From Pseudomonas putida (GTDB lineage Bacteria; Pseudomonadota; Gammaproteobacteria; Pseudomonadales; Pseudomonadaceae), in the NCBI RefSeq assembly GCF_003228315.1, contig NZ_CP029693.1, forward strand, positions 4,932,501 to 4,996,500: DNA of 64,000 nucleotides, read 5' to 3'. Shown here piece by piece: positions 45,068 to 53,029 of this stretch; position 1 is the first letter of the stretch, and every line of letters begins with the position of its first letter. The notes beneath the pieces are model-generated. The model did not search any database, was not told where the DNA came from, and saw nothing but the letters and a program-made list of their open reading frames with translations. The position numbers were made by a program, and so were the translations under genes.

Positions 45068-46987
45068 TTAGACGCGGAAGTGGCTGACCATCATCTGCAA
45101 CTGATTGCCCAACCGCGCCAGTTCAACGCTGGACTTGGCCGTGTCATCGCTGGCCGCGGCGGTCTGTTCCGACACATCGCGCACGTTGATGATGCTGCGG
45201 CTGATTTCTTCGGCCACCGCGCTTTGTTGCTCGGCGGCAGCGGCGATTTGCTGGTTCATCGACTGGATGTTGGACACCGTGCGGGTGATGTTTTCCAGTG
45301 ACTCGCCGGCCTTTCGGGTCAGGGCGACGCTGCTGTCGGTGAGGGCGCGACTGTTGTTCATCACTGCCGAGACCTGTTGCGTGCCGTTTTGCAGGCCGGC
45401 CACCAGCCCTTCGATTTCTTCGGTGGATTTTTGCGTGCGCTGGGCCAGGCCGCGAACCTCGTCGGCCACCACCGCAAAACCGCGACCGGCTTCACCGGCA
45501 CGGGCCGCTTCGATGGCGGCGTTGAGCGCCAGCAGGTTGGTCTGTTCGGCCACGGCCTTGATCACGTCCATGACGCTGCCGATCTTGTCGCTTTCCTGTT
45601 GCAGCACGCTCATGGCTTCGGTGGAGCGCACCACTTCACTGGCCAGACGCTCGATCTGGGCGATGGCTTCGTTCACCACCTTGTCGCCTTCACGGGCTTC
45701 GCCGTCGGCGGCCGCAGCCGCTTGCGAGGCCTCTTCGGCGTTGCGCGCGACTTCCTGCACGGTGGCGGTCATCTCGTGCATGGCGGTGGCGACCTGATCG
45801 GTCTCGACTTTTTGGTTGTTCACGCCGGCGCTGGTCTGCTCGGTGACCGCCGACAGTTCTTCGGCGGCGCTGGCGATCTGGGTCACGCCGTCGCGGATGC
45901 CGCTGATCAGGTCGCGCAGGGTCACGCCCATGCGCGCGATGCCTTGCTGCAAGACGCCAAGCTCGTCGCGACGGGTGACCTGCACGTTGTGGGACAAATC
46001 TCCGCTGGCGATGCGATCGACCACGGCCAGGGTGTCGCGCAAGGGACGGGTGATCTGCCGGGTAATGAGCACGGCGGCAATGATGCCCACCAGCAACGCC
46101 AGCAGGGTGCTGACCAGTTGCAGGGTCTGGGCCCTGGCGCTTTCCGCATCGCGGCGGTCGAGCTGGATCTGGTACAGCTGCTCGCTCAGGGAGACGATGG
46201 CGGCGCCTTCGTCGGTCATTTCCTTGCGCGCCTCTACCACCACGTTGCTCGCGGTTTTGTAGTCCTGCAGGGCAGCACGGTAATTGCCCAGGGCTGCTTC
46301 CAGTTTCGACAGGGCGTCTGGCTGCACGTCAGCAAAATGCACGTTGAGCGGTTTGAGGCTGGCGATGGCGGCATCCAGTTGCGTGACCGCTTTCTGTTCG
46401 GTCTCGGCGTTGGTGGTGGCGGTGTAGCCGCGCACTTCGTAGCGTGCCAGCAGGAACGCTTCCTTGGCCGTGGTGATGGCTTGCAACTGTTCGAAACGCT
46501 CATCGCTTGGCGGCAGTTGTTGCACCCGGGTGTTCAAGGTGTTGATCAGCGTGTTGGCGGTTTCCGCGTTGGCCGTCATGACATCCCGTGCCGCGTTGCC
46601 AGTGCGATAGGCGCCGCGCATTTTGTTCAGCGAGGTTTTGTAGGCCTCGATGACCGCGCCTTGCTCCTTGAGCAACTTGATGTTTTCCGGGCTCTTGAAT
46701 TTCGTCAGCACAGCCTGGTGCTGCGCGGAAAACCCTTCGAGGGTGGTCTGCACATTCTGCGCGAGGGTTTCATCGCCGTTGGCCAGCATGTACTGCAGGC
46801 GCACCACCCGCAGCTTGGTCAGGCCGGCGTTGAGCTGGGTGATGTCGCTCATCCAGTTGCTGCGGTCGATCAGGCTGCCCAGGCTGGTCCAGCCAGTCAG
46901 GGCGAGGATGCAAGTCAGGGCCAGGACCAGGCCGAACCCCAGGCCCAGTTTGAGGTTCACGCTGATATTGCCGAACCAGCTATTCAT
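45068..46987 (-). CDS. Methyl-accepting chemotaxis protein, McpS-like (HBM sensor domain)
   Basis: A 639-residue transmembrane chemoreceptor. The N-terminus (NSWFGNISVNLKLGLGFGLV, then LALTGWTSLGSLIDRSNWM) and the roughly 250-residue periplasmic helical domain match McpS of P. putida, the HBM-type receptor for TCA-cycle acids. A second membrane segment (LALLVGIIAAVLITRQ), a HAMP domain and a signalling domain with the conserved tip AARAGEAGRGFAVVADEVRG follow. The ATG at 46987 has GGAGG before it. It is a lone gene, as these usually are. Ligand identity (malate, succinate and similar) is inferred from this resemblance. Confidence 0.92.
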   Translation of the reverse strand: MNSWFGNISVNLKLGLGFGLVLALTCILALTGWTSLGSLIDRSNWMSDITQLNAGLTKLRVVRLQYMLANGDETLAQNVQTTLEGFSAQHQAVLTKFKSPENIKLLKEQGAVIEAYKTSLNKMRGAYRTGNAARDVMTANAETANTLINTLNTRVQQLPPSDERFEQLQAITTAKEAFLLARYEVRGYTATTNAETEQKAVTQLDAAIASLKPLNVHFADVQPDALSKLEAALGNYRAALQDYKTASNVVVEARKEMTDEGAAIVSLSEQLYQIQLDRRDAESARAQTLQLVSTLLALLVGIIAAVLITRQITRPLRDTLAVVDRIASGDLSHNVQVTRRDELGVLQQGIARMGVTLRDLISGIRDGVTQIASAAEELSAVTEQTSAGVNNQKVETDQVATAMHEMTATVQEVARNAEEASQAAAAADGEAREGDKVVNEAIAQIERLASEVVRSTEAMSVLQQESDKIGSVMDVIKAVAEQTNLLALNAAIEAARAGEAGRGFAVVADEVRGLAQRTQKSTEEIEGLVAGLQNGTQQVSAVMNNSRALTDSSVALTRKAGESLENITRTVSNIQSMNQQIAAAAEQQSAVAEEISRSIINVRDVSEQTAAASDDTAKSSVELARLGNQLQMMVSHFRV

Positions 46988-47253
46988 CAAAATTCCTCCA
47001 GGAACGTAGTGCTCTCGATCGTTGGTTGGCTGGAAGATTGTTGTTTTTGGTGCCAGCAAGGTGTTTAGAAGGCCTGTATCGGCCGCAAACACGAGAGCTG
47101 AAAGGATTTTTCAGGTGTTATTTTGTAACAGGGTGTTTGCGTGTTTTGTGTCGCCTTAAGCTTTTTTTCACAAACGTTTCACTGCCTGCCCACGCCCGTG
47201 TCTCTACCTTCGCCGCATCGAATTCGGAGTACGTGCCGGCGAGGCGGCTAGCT

Positions 47254-47925
47254 GTGGAACTGAGACTGAGTCTATTTGGCGTAACCCGCACGCTCGACCT
47301 GAACCGTTTGGCCCGTTATCGCAACACCGCCGTGATCGTGGCCTGTGCGCTGCTGGTGGTGCCGCTGACCGTGTTTTTACTGCGCCCGGCCGCAGTGCCG
47401 GACCTGGCTCATGGCAACGTCGCCGGTGCGCGGGCGTTGCAGGCGGGCTGGGCCAAGGGCGACATGATCGTGCTGGTGCGCCACGTCGAACGCTGCGACC
47501 ACTCCAGCGCGCCTTGCCTGATCGGTCACGACGGGATCACCGATCGTTCGCGGGAAGTCGCGGTGGCCGTCGGCGCGCAATTCCAGAAACTGGGCCTGAG
47601 CAAGGCCGACATCTACAACAGCCCGATGCTGCGTACGGCGCAAACCGCCGGCTACATGTTCAACAAGGTCGGCACCGGTGACGAGTGGTTGATCAACTGC
47701 AAGGGCACCATGTTGCGTGATGCCCTGGCGCACAAGGTGCCCGGGCGCAACCTGATCCTGGTGACCCATAGCGAATGCATGGCGCAAATGGAAAAAGATC
47801 TCAAGCTGCCGGGCTCGAATCTGGGTTACGGTGCATCGCTGTTTATTTCCACTGCCAGCCCTGCGGCCCCGCAGATGCTCGGTTTTATTGAAGCTTCTGA
47901 CTGGCGCACGGTGACCACTCAATGA
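47254..47925 (+). CDS. Membrane-anchored histidine phosphatase (Ais/PmrG-like)
   Basis: A 223-residue protein of the histidine phosphatase superfamily: one N-terminal membrane segment (TAVIVACALLVVPLTVFLL), then the catalytic RHG-like motif as LVRHVERCDHSS and the second catalytic His in ILVTHSECMAQM, with SPMLRTAQTAGYMF between. The layout is that of lipopolysaccharide-core phosphatases such as Ais/PmrG. The GTG at 47254 with GAGGCGG upstream is chosen; a GTG at 47233 is an alternative. Its stop overlaps the PAP2 gene start, so both phosphatases are probably made together. Confidence 0.78.
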   Translation: MELRLSLFGVTRTLDLNRLARYRNTAVIVACALLVVPLTVFLLRPAAVPDLAHGNVAGARALQAGWAKGDMIVLVRHVERCDHSSAPCLIGHDGITDRSREVAVAVGAQFQKLGLSKADIYNSPMLRTAQTAGYMFNKVGTGDEWLINCKGTMLRDALAHKVPGRNLILVTHSECMAQMEKDLKLPGSNLGYGASLFISTASPAAPQMLGFIEASDWRTVTTQ

Positions 47926-48743
47926 CCTCACGTTTTTATGCGACCAACTTCGGCATCCCGCTGGTGTGTGCCGTGCTGGTGTTCCTGTTTTTTGACATGA
48001 CCAACATCGATGCCGCGTTCAGCAACCTGCTGTTCGATCCGTTGACTCATTCGTTCCCGCTGGACCACGTCCACTTCTTCGAGAAGCTGACGCACAAGTG
48101 GGCGCGGATCATTCCGAACTGGACGGCCGAGATTGCACTGATCGGTGCCGTGTTGTCGTTCGTGTGGCCGCTGGTCAACCCGCAGAAGCGTCCTGGTCTG
48201 GGTGGATTTCTGGAGCGCAGCCGGGTCGCACCGGTACTCAAGTTTGCCGAGGCTCACCGTCGCGACTTTCTGTTTGTGGTGGTTGCGTTTGCGCTGTGCA
48301 CGGGGGTGATCCACTTCCTCAAGGCCCACACCAGCGTGTACTGCCCTATCGAGACCACGCTGTACGGCGGAAAAATGCCCCACATCGAGTGGTACAGCAA
48401 TTTCCAGTTGTTCCAGGAAGCCGGTGATGGCCGTTGCTGGCCGGGTGGTCATGCCTCGGGTGGCTTCACCATGCTGGCGTTGTACTTCGTGGCCCGTCGC
48501 TACCGCTGGCGGTTCTCCAGTGCCGTGATGTGGGGCTCGCTACTGCTGGGCTTCATCTACGGCACGACCCGGGTGCTTCAAGGCTGGCACTACATGTCCC
48601 ACACCTTCTGGGCCGGAATCTTCGTGTGGCTGACCTGTCTGCTGACGGCGCTGGCGTTTTATGGGCGGGCGCGGCTGGAGTTGCCGGTGTTGAAGAAGCA
48701 TGAGCGAGCGCGGGTGATGGCTGAGGCGGAGCCTGTGAACTGA
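47922..48743 (+). CDS. PAP2-family membrane phosphatase
   Basis: A 273-residue inner-membrane phosphatase with about six membrane segments. The PAP2 motifs are KAHTSVYCP, CWPGGHASGGFTML (motif 2, PxGH) and TRVLQGWHYMSHTFWAG (motif 3 with catalytic His). In the last motif the Asp common in the HxxxD pattern is replaced by His-Thr, as in a lipid A/periplasmic subgroup. It is coupled to the histidine phosphatase by ATGA. Dephosphorylation of a lipid or lipid A precursor is likely; the exact substrate is unknown. Confidence 0.87.
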   Translation: MTSRFYATNFGIPLVCAVLVFLFFDMTNIDAAFSNLLFDPLTHSFPLDHVHFFEKLTHKWARIIPNWTAEIALIGAVLSFVWPLVNPQKRPGLGGFLERSRVAPVLKFAEAHRRDFLFVVVAFALCTGVIHFLKAHTSVYCPIETTLYGGKMPHIEWYSNFQLFQEAGDGRCWPGGHASGGFTMLALYFVARRYRWRFSSAVMWGSLLLGFIYGTTRVLQGWHYMSHTFWAGIFVWLTCLLTALAFYGRARLELPVLKKHERARVMAEAEPVN

Positions 48744-48762
48744 AGCATTTGTTGTATCGAGA

Positions 48763-48796
48763 AACCCGCTTCCTGGGTCAGGGGGCGGGTTTTTTG
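48763..48796 (+). terminator. Rho-independent terminator after the PAP2 gene
   Basis: A 7-bp stem, AACCCGC / GCGGGTT, with a 15-base loop and a following T run lies 20 bases after the stop codon. Confidence 0.8.
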
Positions 48797-48814
48797 TTGT
48801 CTGGGAAATAGCTT

Positions 48815-48957
48815 TCGCGAGCAGGCTCGCTCCTACAGTGGATTTGTGTACGACTCAGGTCACTGTAGGAGCGAGCCTGCTCGCGATAGCGGTGGGTCAG
48901 GCGGCATCTTTATCGACTGGTGGGCAGTCATCGCGAGCAAGCTCGCTCCCACAGGGG
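48815..48957. repeat. Cluster of three REP copies
   Basis: Three copies in alternating orientation: GCGAGCAGGCTCGCTCCTAC (48818), TGTAGGAGCGAGCCTGCTCG (48864) and a diverged GCGAGCAAGCTCGCTCCCAC (48932). The first two form a normal dyad and the third is a single extra copy with changes in the loop and flank. It lies between the PAP2 and DUF6124-like genes. Confidence 0.88.
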
Positions 48958-48964
48958 CAGCGTG

Positions 48965-49231
48965 TTAACCCTGCGGGTCGAGGTTATCCAGCGCCCGGTT
49001 CACCGCCAGTTCCGCGAGCATGACGATCTGTGCAATCGCCAGCGCCGTGTTGCGTTGCGGGCCGTTGAGGTAGGTGGCGAAGTCGTTGAGCATGACGTTG
49101 GCCGAGGCCAGTGATTCGCAGGCGTGGGCGAGGAGGTTTTCGGTTTTTATGTCGGGCAGGACGGTGAAAAAGGTAGTGGGGCGGTAGGGACGTTCGGTTT
49201 CGGAAGGGGCATCGGGATTAATCTTATTCAT
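48965..49231 (-). CDS. DUF6124-like small protein
   Basis: An 88-residue soluble, acidic protein. FFTVLPDIKTENLLAHACES, then LASANVMLNDFATYLNG and ALAIAQIVMLAELAVNRALD, is the pattern of the Pseudomonas-specific DUF6124 (formerly DUF3077) family, which is mostly alpha-helical and often present in many copies. Function is not known. No signal peptide or membrane segment is present. It stands alone beside the triple REP cluster, with no operon partner, and begins at the ATG at 49231. Confidence 0.75.
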   Translation of the reverse strand: MNKINPDAPSETERPYRPTTFFTVLPDIKTENLLAHACESLASANVMLNDFATYLNGPQRNTALAIAQIVMLAELAVNRALDNLDPQG

Positions 49232-49409
49232 CTATGTTCTCCACTGCGGTAGTACTGATACTGGATGCCTACTCTTCGGGTTCTCACTCCCGGTAACTGA
49301 ATTTTTCAGCGACCGCCAGAGACTATTCAGCCCGCTTCCGACCAACAACCTGAAACATTTGTGGGAGCTTTCTGCTATTTCGCGGCGCTTGTAGGACGTG
49401 TCCTGCGAC

Positions 49410-50849
49410 TCACTGCCCGACGAAGTAATACGCCTGGCTGCCGACCTTCATCGTCTTGAGCAGCTTCAACGGCGCGACCGGCACTGCCCCGCCAGACAGA
49501 ACGGCGACGTTATCGGGCGATGCACCGAGAAACGCATGCAACTGCGCCTCGGTATCGAGCCCCTTGAGCAGGCTGTGGGTGTAGAACACGCTGGCGCCGC
49601 CCAGCCGTTCATTGGCCTGGAACAGCGCGACTTGCTGCCCGTTGGCCTGCATCGACTGGATCTGCTCGGTCAGCGGCAGGAACGACAAGGTGCGATCGGC
49701 ACGGGGCATCGCCCATTGTGCGGTCGCCAGGTAACTGCCGATGACCAGCGCCAGCGCGCCGAAGGCCAGGCGCTGGCGATGTTTAACGAGGCGATCCAGC
49801 CAGGTCGAAACACCTTCCCGGGCCTTGAGACGCTCAAACAGAACCCGGGCGTACTCGGCCGCGATCACGGCCGCCGCTGGCGTCATCGACATCAGGTACA
49901 CCGTGCGTTTGCTCGACGCCAGCGTCAGCACCACGAACTGCGCCAGCATCCACAGGGTGAAAAACAGCAAGTAGCGGTTGCTCAGCAGGCTTTTGCGAAA
50001 GTGCCAAAGTCCCAGATACAGCAGAATGTTCCAGGGCAAAAAGGCTTGCGGCAGCTTGGCCAGGTAGTAGTAGAAAGGTTCGTAGTGCCCGGCCTCGACG
50101 AAAGAACCGCTGAAACGCCCGACGCTGTTGGTCAGCAGGACTTCGGTCACTGCCTGGAGCCCGCCGCGCTGGTACAACAGGGCGAGCCAGATCATCAGCG
50201 GCACCAGACCGAGCAACGTCAGCAACCCGGGCCGCAGCCAGTGCGCCAACTTCAGGCGTCGCTCCATCAGGCTTTCAGCCAAAAGGTAAGCGAAGATCAC
50301 CACCCCCGGCATGGCCAGGCCCAGCACGCCTTTGCTCAATGTCGCGATCGTGATCCCCAGGGCAAACAGCAAAGCATTGCCGACACTCGCCCGTCGGGTT
50401 CCGGCAAAAAACGCCAGCAGCGCCATGCTCACGCCGAGGGCGAGCAGCGCGTCCTCGCCAACCCCGCGTACGTTGCTCCAGTAACTGGCCATGGTTGCCA
50501 GCATCAGGGCGGCGGTCCAAGCCACGCTCACCGGCCGACCGAAGCGGCGCAGCATCGCGTACAAAAACATCACGCTGAACAAACCGGCAAACGCCGAGGT
50601 CAGGCGTACGGCCCAAGGCGTGCCGCCAAAGGTTCGGATCGCGGCGGCATCGAGCCACAGGCTCAGGGGTGGTTTTTCCAGAAAGGGTTCGTTGAACAGG
50701 CGAGGCGTGACCCAGTCGTTGTCCAGGTGCATTTCCATGGCGATCCCGGCAACCCGGGCTTCGGTGGACCCTTGCAACTGGTGATTGCCCAGGGCGAAGA
50801 AAAACAGCAGTGCGACAATCAGCAACAGTGAAGAGACGGGTCGCGACAT
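49410..50849 (-). CDS. GT39/ArnT-like membrane glycosyltransferase
   Basis: A 479-residue integral membrane glycosyltransferase with roughly ten or more membrane segments. The N-terminal loop LQGSTEARVAGIAMEMHLDN with DWVTPRLFNEPFLEKPPL carries the acidic residue pattern expected of the PMT/ArnT (GT39/83) active site, and VGEDALLALG and SSKRTVYLMSMTPAAAVIAA also fit. ArnT adds 4-amino-arabinose to lipid A from undecaprenyl phosphate, but this protein is shorter than ArnT (about 550) and no arn genes are nearby. It transfers an unknown sugar from a lipid carrier. It follows the RimJ-like gene by 82 bases. Confidence 0.84.
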   Translation of the reverse strand: MSRPVSSLLLIVALLFFFALGNHQLQGSTEARVAGIAMEMHLDNDWVTPRLFNEPFLEKPPLSLWLDAAAIRTFGGTPWAVRLTSAFAGLFSVMFLYAMLRRFGRPVSVAWTAALMLATMASYWSNVRGVGEDALLALGVSMALLAFFAGTRRASVGNALLFALGITIATLSKGVLGLAMPGVVIFAYLLAESLMERRLKLAHWLRPGLLTLLGLVPLMIWLALLYQRGGLQAVTEVLLTNSVGRFSGSFVEAGHYEPFYYYLAKLPQAFLPWNILLYLGLWHFRKSLLSNRYLLFFTLWMLAQFVVLTLASSKRTVYLMSMTPAAAVIAAEYARVLFERLKAREGVSTWLDRLVKHRQRLAFGALALVIGSYLATAQWAMPRADRTLSFLPLTEQIQSMQANGQQVALFQANERLGGASVFYTHSLLKGLDTEAQLHAFLGASPDNVAVLSGGAVPVAPLKLLKTMKVGSQAYYFVGQ

Positions 50850-50931
50850 GAGCTTCTGGTGACCGAGGAGGAACCGGGGAAGCCCAGCTTACGGAGCGAG
50901 AACTTAATGAATCGTGAACGGGATGTGAAAC

Positions 50932-51519
50932 TCACGAAAGTTGTCGCGACCAGAGCCTGTCCGGGTCTTCCCAGACCTGGCTCACCAGGGCGGTCATCAC
51001 GTGATCCTGCCAGCGCCCGGCAATGTTCAGATAAGCCTTGGCATAGCCTTCCTGTTCGAACCCCAGCCGCTCCAGCAACCGCGCACTGCGCTCGTTACCC
51101 GGAATGTAGTTGGCCATGATCCGGTGCAGGTTCAGGGTCTCGAACACATAACCGATGCCGGCTTGCAGCGCTTCGTGCATCAAGCCCTGGCCCTGACGGG
51201 ATTCGCAAATGTGGTAGCCCAGATAACACGCCTGAAACGCCCCCCGGACGATGCCGCTGAAGTTGCACGCGCCAATCATCTGCCCGTCATCGCGATCCAG
51301 CACCGCGAAATGCACCGCGTAACCTTCATCAAACGCCATGGCCTGTTGCGAAAGACGCGAGCGGATTCTTTCAGGGCTGTAGTAATCGTCGGAGCGAACC
51401 GGTGACCAGGGCGCGAGATGCGCCTGATTGCGCTGGTAAAAGTCGCTTTCCAGCGCGGCTTGACTGGGGCTCAGGATCGCCAGCGTCAGTCGCTCGCAAG
51501 GCAGGGTGAAGATCGTCAT
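50932..51519 (-). CDS. GNAT-family N-acetyltransferase, RimJ-like
   Basis: A 195-residue GNAT acetyltransferase. The fold is seen in LPCERLTLAILSPSQAALES, YYSPERIRSRLSQQAMAFDE, YLGYHICESRQGQGLMHEAL (acetyl-CoA-binding R/QxxGxG/A-like loop) and NYIPGNERSARLLERLGFEQ, the pattern of RimJ/RimL proteins that acetylate ribosomal-protein N-termini. Whether it acts on S5 (as RimJ in E. coli) or on another substrate is not decidable here. No ribosomal gene is near. Confidence 0.85.
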   Translation of the reverse strand: MTIFTLPCERLTLAILSPSQAALESDFYQRNQAHLAPWSPVRSDDYYSPERIRSRLSQQAMAFDEGYAVHFAVLDRDDGQMIGACNFSGIVRGAFQACYLGYHICESRQGQGLMHEALQAGIGYVFETLNLHRIMANYIPGNERSARLLERLGFEQEGYAKAYLNIAGRWQDHVMTALVSQVWEDPDRLWSRQLS

Positions 51520-51576
51520 CGCAAGCTCCGGGCAACCTGCCCATGAATGGAGAGAATGCCGAGCAATCTACAGGCA

Positions 51577-51602
51577 AAAAAAAGCCCGCGGGAGGGCGGG
51601 CA
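51577..51602 (-). terminator. Orphan minus-strand terminator hairpin
   Basis: Read on the minus strand, a 6-bp GC stem (GCCCGC / GCGGGC around a 6-base loop) is followed by eight T. It is oriented for a transcript coming from the pelX side, where no minus-strand gene was recognised, and lies 58 bases before the RimJ-like start, as an attenuator would. Confidence 0.7.
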
Positions 51603-51798
51603 AACCGTAGTTTCTTGAATGAGCGAGCGAAATGTACAGGCTGGCGCGGGGTGGTGGGGTGAAGAAAAGTTCATGTGTGGGCTGATGTTCGGCCTTCTGT
51701 TGTGCAGCAAGAGAACTGAAATCAGGCATTCATCGTTTGGGGCAGGGTGCCACCACGTCTCGCATTTGGTTACACTCATTTGGATCCGATTTGGATCG

Positions 51799-51812
51799 TC
51801 AAAATAATGACT
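51799..51812. promoter_or_regulatory. FleQ-box-like palindrome upstream of pelX
   Basis: GTCAAAATAATGAC is a perfect GTCA-N6-TGAC dyad and agrees with the FleQ consensus I recall (GTCANTAAATTGAC) at all bases of both arms. FleQ represses pel in P. aeruginosa until c-di-GMP rises. It sits 224 bases before the pelX start. A weaker copy ending TATTGAC is at 51849-51862. Confidence 0.6.
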
Positions 51813-52035
51813 GTTTTGTTGCGATGATCAGCGGGTCGAGATGAATTCGACAACCTATTGACAGTAATCCCCGAATCTCCCATCATCGACACCGTTTTAG
51901 TGGCCTTGCGCCATAAAGCCGTCGGAGTGACCGTTTGATATCACTTGCTCCACATTGGTCTATGATTGAACCGATCACATACCGTTAGCGGACTACCTAC
52001 TTTGATATCCGCTTGAATCTTCAGGAAGAAATTTC

Positions 52036-52968
52036 ATGTTTGTTGAGCGCGTACTGGTCACTGGCGGTGCAGGTTTCATTGGGTCGCATCTTGTGGAAGC
52101 CTTGCTGGCCAAGGGGTACAAAGTTCGCGTTCTGGACAATTTGTCGACTGGCAAAGTCAGCAATTTGCCGATGGATAACTCCAACCTGGACCTGGTCAAC
52201 GGTGATGTCGCCGACAGCAACGTCGTAAATCAGGCCATGCGTGATTGCGGTGCCGTCGTACATTTGGCGGCAGTGGCCTCGGTTCAGGCGTCGGTGGATG
52301 ATCCTGTTTCGACGCACCAGGCCAATTTTGTCGGCACGTTGAACGTTTGCGAAAGCATGGCCAAAGCCGGGATCAAGCGCGTGGTGTTTGCTTCCAGTGC
52401 TGCCATCTACGGCAACAACGGTGAAGGCACGGCCATCGACGAAGACACCCCGAAATCGCCTCTGACGCCTTACGCCAGCGACAAACTGGCCAGCGAGTAC
52501 TACTTGGACTTCTATCGCCGCGAGCACGGCCTGGAGCCGGTGGTGCTGCGCTTCTTCAATATCTTCGGCCCACGCCAGGATCCTTCTTCGCCGTACTCCG
52601 GCGTGATCAGCATCTTCACCGAACGTGCGCTGAAAAAGCTGCCGGTGTCGATTTTCGGCGACGGCCAGCAAACCCGCGATTTCGTCTATGTTCAGGATCT
52701 GGTGAAGATTCTGCTGCAGGCCGTGGAGATGGAGTCGCCTCAGCCGGGTGCCGTGAACATCGGCCTGAGCCGTTCCACCAGCCTCAATGATCTGATCGCC
52801 GAATTGGGAACCGCTACCGGCACGCCCTTGACCGTGAACTATCAGGCGCCACGCCAGGGCGATATTCGCCACTCGCGCGCCAACAACACTCGTTTGCTCG
52901 AGCGCTTCAACCTTCCGGAGCCGACGTCGATCGGCAATGGATTGGCGCAGTTGATCCGCAGTCTGTAA
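52036..52968 (+). CDS. pelX: PelX-like UDP-GlcNAc C4-epimerase (SDR)
   Basis: A 310-residue extended SDR epimerase: ERVLVTGGAGFIGSHLVEAL (nucleotide motif), VVFASSAAIYG (catalytic-type Ser), and TPYASDKLASEYYL (YxxxK), then VVLRFFNIFGPRQDP. In P. protegens a gene at this position, pelX, encodes a UDP-N-acetylglucosamine 4-epimerase that supplies UDP-GalNAc for Pel, a polymer rich in GalNAc and galactosamine. Its place directly before pelA is the basis for this name. The ATG at 52036 has AGGAAG at 52022; pelA follows 61 bases after its stop. Confidence 0.87.
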   Translation: MFVERVLVTGGAGFIGSHLVEALLAKGYKVRVLDNLSTGKVSNLPMDNSNLDLVNGDVADSNVVNQAMRDCGAVVHLAAVASVQASVDDPVSTHQANFVGTLNVCESMAKAGIKRVVFASSAAIYGNNGEGTAIDEDTPKSPLTPYASDKLASEYYLDFYRREHGLEPVVLRFFNIFGPRQDPSSPYSGVISIFTERALKKLPVSIFGDGQQTRDFVYVQDLVKILLQAVEMESPQPGAVNIGLSRSTSLNDLIAELGTATGTPLTVNYQAPRQGDIRHSRANNTRLLERFNLPEPTSIGNGLAQLIRSL

Positions 52969-53029
52969 CCCGTTCGGTGTAACTGCTTCGGGTGCAGTGA
53001 TTTTGGTTCATACAATTCAAGAGTGAGTT

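Larger units (their letters stand above)
51520..52035. promoter_or_regulatory. Control region between rimJ-like and pelX genes
   Basis: The 516-base gap has no convincing gene. It contains a minus-strand terminator (51577-51602), an 11-base tandem repeat ATTTGGATCCG / ATTTGGATCG (51779-51799), a FleQ-box-like palindrome (51799-51812) and a weaker half-site (51849-51862). A TATGAT at about 51960 could serve as a -10 box for pelX. AGGAAG at 52022 is the pelX ribosome site. Confidence 0.6.

Noticed and set aside
11701..48957. Evenly shaped palindromes that might suggest a CRISPR array
   Set aside because: The units are inverted pairs scattered between genes, not direct repeats with regular spacers, and no cas gene is present. 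They are REP dyads.
51569..51730. A 53-codon minus-strand frame starting MPDFSSLAAQQ, before the rimJ-like gene
   Set aside because: It has no ribosome site, no recognised family and ends in the tail of a terminator hairpin. Kept as part of a leader finding, not as a gene.
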